A stretch of DNA of 64,000 bases. Origin: Treponema_I sp045599005. Its GTDB lineage: Bacteria; Spirochaetota; Spirochaetia; Treponematales; Treponemataceae. Below the pieces are notes generated by a model that searched no databases, was not told the DNA's origin, and worked only from the letters and a program-made list of their open reading frames with translations. The position numbers and the translations under genes are program-made. Shown here one piece after another: positions 61,020-64,000 of this stretch. The stretch covers positions 1 through 64,000 of the forward strand of contig JAZRVF010000006.1 of assembly GCA_045599005.1 (NCBI GenBank), given 5' to 3'. Every line of letters starts with the position of its first letter. Position 1 is the first letter of the stretch.

Positions 61020-62183
61020 GTGCAGAACTATTTTGAACATTGCGACTGGAACTGGATCCTGCATCAGGACAGAAACACTGATGCAGCCGGTTTCACATAC
61101 CCACAGGACATAATCTCTCAGTATCATTCCATCCTCTGCCCCCAGATTCCTGACTTTCTTCAGAAATATCTTGAACTGCCACTTCTCACGCGGCTAAAAG
61201 GTGTGGGGCTCCTGTGCGGCTCAGACTGGACACCTCTTTTCTGTAACCGTTTCATGTATACCCGCTTTGACCACAGTCTTGGCGTGGCACTGATAATATG
61301 GCATTTTACCGGTGACAGGGCTCAGACAGTTGCCGGTCTGCTTCATGACGTTTCAACGCCTGCATTCAGCCATGTGGCAGATTTTATGAAAGGTGACGCA
61401 CTGACACAAAGTGCCACGGAAGAACCGAACAGACTGATGATTCTGGCTGACAGAGCCCTTGCAGAGTGTCTTGCAGCTGACGGCCTTTCCGCAGAAGAAG
61501 TGGCCGACTACCACATTTATCCGGTGGCAGACAACGAGATTCCCTGTCTGAGCGCGGACCGCCTTGAATACATGTTTCCATCGGGAATGGTTCTTGAGGG
61601 AAGCTGGTCTCTGGATGAGATCCGCTTTGTGTACAATGACCTGACTGTGTCCAGAAACGAGGAGGGCGTTGACGAACTGTGCTTCTCCACTGTTGAAGCT
61701 TCGGAACTTTATTGCCGCCGGTTCTGCATGACCGGTCATGTACTGCAGCTGAACGAAGACAAACTCTGTCTGGAACTGCTGGCCCGGACACTGATTGCCG
61801 CAGAGAAAGCAGGCATAATCAGAGCGGAAGACTGCATGACAATGTCAGAAGCGGAAATAATGCAGAAATTCAGGAGTGTCGCCCGGAATACTCCAGTCGG
61901 CAATGACACCGGAGACGAACTGAAAACTTTCATCCGCCTTTTCAGGACATTTTCTTCCATGAAAAGCGTCAAACACACGGACGAAGCACTGCCAGGTCAT
62001 TTCTGTGTGAATCTTGAAGTGAAAAAACGATGGATCAACCCGCTGGTCCTGAAGCGCAATGACAGAGACGGAAAAATCACTGCGGAACGTCTGCGCAATG
62101 TATCTGACACAGCACGCCATATAATGGAAAGTTTCTGCAGTTATGAAGACACAGCCTGGGGTTGTGTTGAATACGCCGACTGA
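61020..62183 (+). CDS. HD-domain phosphohydrolase
   Basis: 387 aa from a GTG start six bases after the proC stop, without a Shine-Dalgarno. The HD motif is complete: RFDHSLGVA near 85-93 and LLHDVSTPAFSHVAD near 108-122, with the second Asp in SADRLEYMF near 178-186. HD proteins of this type hydrolyse nucleotide phosphates or similar. Specificity is unknown. The convergent neighbour is ppk1. Confidence 0.85.
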   Translation: MQNYFEHCDWNWILHQDRNTDAAGFTYPQDIISQYHSILCPQIPDFLQKYLELPLLTRLKGVGLLCGSDWTPLFCNRFMYTRFDHSLGVALIIWHFTGDRAQTVAGLLHDVSTPAFSHVADFMKGDALTQSATEEPNRLMILADRALAECLAADGLSAEEVADYHIYPVADNEIPCLSADRLEYMFPSGMVLEGSWSLDEIRFVYNDLTVSRNEEGVDELCFSTVEASELYCRRFCMTGHVLQLNEDKLCLELLARTLIAAEKAGIIRAEDCMTMSEAEIMQKFRSVARNTPVGNDTGDELKTFIRLFRTFSSMKSVKHTDEALPGHFCVNLEVKKRWINPLVLKRNDRDGKITAERLRNVSDTARHIMESFCSYEDTAWGCVEYAD

Positions 62184-62191
62184 ATCAGTTT

Positions 62192-64000
62192 TCAGTTAGG
62201 CTCGTTTCTACGGACAATAAACTCCCTTGGAATCGCTTTGTTCCTGTCATCGGTACGCCGTTTGAATTCCTGATAAAGACTTTCCTGGGCACGATGAACT
62301 TTTTCACCGGAACCGGTTTTTTTCCGGAGCCAGGAACCGTTTGCCATCAACTGATAAGAATGACTGTTGTCCTTGAAATACTCCTGCAGCTGATTTTTCA
62401 CCTCAGCAAACAGATCCTTCTGCAGCACAGGGAACATCAGTTCCACCCGCTTGTCCAGATTGCGCGGCATCCAGTCTGCACTTGAAAGATAAAGTTCTTC
62501 CGCCCCACCGTTCTGAAAATATACAATCCGGGAATGTTCCAGAAAACGGTCCACAATACTTACAACTGAGATATTGTCGCTCTGGTGGGTAACACCGGGA
62601 ACCAGCATGCAGATACCGCGGACATTCAGAAGGACGCGCACATTGGAATTGCTTGCCCTGTACAGAGCGCTGATAATCTCTTCGTGTGCCAGACTGTTCA
62701 TCTTTGCCATGATAAGGCCGGGATTTTCAGGTGTGGAAACCTGGATCTCACGCTCAATCATTGCAAGAAGCCGGCTTTTCAGGTTGATGGGCGCCATAAA
62801 AAGATGGTTCATGGTCTGGATTGCCGAATATCCGGAGATCATGTTGAAGAAGATTGTGATATCACCTGCAATCTGATTGTTTGCCGTAAAAAGTGAAAGG
62901 TCGCTGTAAAGGCGGGCCGTATTCTCATTGTAATTTCCTGTGGAAAGGTGCACATAACGGCGGATTCCCGTTTCTTCCCTGCGTACAATCAGCATTGCTT
63001 TTGCGTGGACTTTCAGATTCACAATTCCATGGACAACGATTACTCCTGCATGTTCCAGCTGGGTAGCCCAGGAAATGTTCCGCCGTTCATCAAAGCGGGC
63101 CTTGAGTTCCACAAAGACAGTCACCTGTTTGCCGTTTCTCGCAGCCTGTTCCAGTGCGGCAACAATGGGAGAATTTCCGCTTGTGCGGTACAGAGTCATT
63201 TTGATTGCAAGAACACCCGGATCTTCTGCCGCCTGATTTATGAAGCGCACCACAGGATCGTAGGACTGATAAGGCACAGTCAGAAGCACATCCCGCTGTT
63301 TGAGGACATTCCATATTTCCTGCTCATCTTCAAATTCTGGAAGATAGAAATTCTTCCATGAAGGATTCTTAAGATTCAGAAAGCCGTCAATGTTCGTTAC
63401 ATCTGTAAGGGAAGAAATGTCTGTTACGCCCTGAACATCGTAAATGTCATCTTCTGAAAGGTTGAGCCGCTGGGCAAGAATACTGCGGATCCTGCGGCTG
63501 TTCTCAGTTTCCTCCGGTGTGGCATTTGTATTTGAGGAACAGACCAGTTTTATCGGCCAGGCGGACTGCCGTTTGTAAAGCACTTCCTCCATGGCCTTGA
63601 TAAAGTTCCCGGAAGCATCTTCATCAACGGCAAAGTCTGCGACACAGGTCGGCTTGAACAGCAGAGTTCCGATCACAGAATAACCGGGAAAAAGCTGTGT
63701 CCCGAAAAGACTGATTATGTCATCGGCCAAAGTAAAACATTTGCGCTCGTCAGTTGAAGGCAGAAAGACAACGCGGTTGATGCTTCGTGGAAGCTGCACA
63801 AGTGCCAGTGGCTCTTCCTCTGCAGAAGACTGGAAATCCATTGGCAGAGCGGATTTTTCCACAATGGCTTTAAGAAGAAAAGCCGCATGAAGACGGAGAT
63901 TGTCAACAAAGGGAAAAGGCTGGTCTTTTTCTGCACGGAGCGGAGTCAGAAGCGGGAAAATCTCTTCGTTGAAAAGGTTCTCAAGATAATGACGCTGGGC
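62192..64000 (-). CDS. ppk1: polyphosphate kinase 1, partial (5' end beyond window)
   Basis: 603 codons to the right edge, with the N-terminal portion missing; a start at 63862 would be internal, since the frame upstream reads NLFNEEIFPLLTPLRAEKDQ, a conserved PPK1 stretch. It polymerises ATP gamma-phosphate into polyphosphate. Active-site marks are HAKAMLIVRRE (the autophosphorylated His), HLSTGNYNENTARLYSD and HSRIVYFQNGG with the second His. Ends in PREFIVRRNEPN. Convergent with the HD gene. Confidence 0.95.
   Translation of the reverse strand, partial: AQRHYLENLFNEEIFPLLTPLRAEKDQPFPFVDNLRLHAAFLLKAIVEKSALPMDFQSSAEEEPLALVQLPRSINRVVFLPSTDERKCFTLADDIISLFGTQLFPGYSVIGTLLFKPTCVADFAVDEDASGNFIKAMEEVLYKRQSAWPIKLVCSSNTNATPEETENSRRIRSILAQRLNLSEDDIYDVQGVTDISSLTDVTNIDGFLNLKNPSWKNFYLPEFEDEQEIWNVLKQRDVLLTVPYQSYDPVVRFINQAAEDPGVLAIKMTLYRTSGNSPIVAALEQAARNGKQVTVFVELKARFDERRNISWATQLEHAGVIVVHGIVNLKVHAKAMLIVRREETGIRRYVHLSTGNYNENTARLYSDLSLFTANNQIAGDITIFFNMISGYSAIQTMNHLFMAPINLKSRLLAMIEREIQVSTPENPGLIMAKMNSLAHEEIISALYRASNSNVRVLLNVRGICMLVPGVTHQSDNISVVSIVDRFLEHSRIVYFQNGGAEELYLSSADWMPRNLDKRVELMFPVLQKDLFAEVKNQLQEYFKDNSHSYQLMANGSWLRKKTGSGEKVHRAQESLYQEFKRRTDDRNKAIPREFIVRRNEPN

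Noticed and set aside
1..64000. tRNA, rRNA, insertion sequence or integrase genes
   Set aside because: None was seen in any gap or reading frame, which leaves the origin of the 10.4-14.9 kb segment unexplained.

Overview
The window looks like a chromosomal segment of a spirochaete, most likely a gut or rumen Treponema. The reasons are an undivided archaeal/eukaryote-like PheS with no pheT beside it, a protein resembling the spirochaete-restricted DUF5312 family, polysaccharide- and rhamnose-use genes, an anaerobe's pyruvate formate-lyase activase and D-lactate dehydrogenase, and many small exported proteins of unknown function. This placement rests on protein recognition only; there is no rRNA or tRNA in the window.

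Layout. 1-9 kb: end of an AAA-ATPase/PDDEXK-like protein, an XRE regulator, an MFS transporter, a VWA protein paired with a membrane alpha/beta hydrolase, pth and a HAD nucleotidase. 9.4-20.4 kb: a cytoplasmic GH5 glucanase whose last 60 bp recur 4.4 kb downstream, then a clearly AT-richer accessory stretch. That stretch carries a DUF234-type ATPase, two AlbA_2 (Schlafen-like) ATP-binding proteins, a lipoprotein, and a type II restriction-modification pair in which the methyltransferase is intact and the putative endonuclease is cut by an in-frame amber codon. 20.5-26.6 kb: three exported proteins of unknown role and a CBS protein. 26.7-32 kb: a GH115-like alpha-glucuronidase and a biotin operon (birA-bioY-ecfA-ecfT). 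32.3-34.4 kb: pflA coupled to DUF763. 34.4-40.9 kb: a minus-strand block with pheS, rhomboid, GGDEF and DUF5312-like genes. 41-44.8 kb: proA-proB and a solute-binding lipoprotein. 44.8-48.3 kb: an AraC regulator divergent from rhaB-rhaD. 48.4-53.6 kb: SPFH/NfeD, tcdA, nitroreductase, D-lactate dehydrogenase, MATE. 53.8-64 kb: an outer-membrane-type protein, a 54-aa ORF coupled to an NhaC antiporter, aroDE-rpiA, era/cheW, proC, an HD hydrolase and most of ppk1.

The genes fit a fermentative plant-polysaccharide user: GH5 and GH115 release oligosaccharides and uronic acids, rhaB/rhaD process rhamnulose, and pflA and D-lactate dehydrogenase serve mixed-acid fermentation. Proline synthesis is complete in the window (proA, proB, proC).

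The signals most worth a second look are these. (1) Ten genes have a sigma70-type -10 box exactly 5-7 nt before the start codon and no Shine-Dalgarno, which predicts widespread leaderless mRNAs. (2) A family of three roughly 100-bp folded intergenic elements. (3) An array of four consecutive distinct hairpins at 10966-11081. (4) The duplicated GH5 3' end that brackets the ATPase/AlbA_2 segment. (5) The amber-interrupted restriction gene next to an intact methyltransferase.
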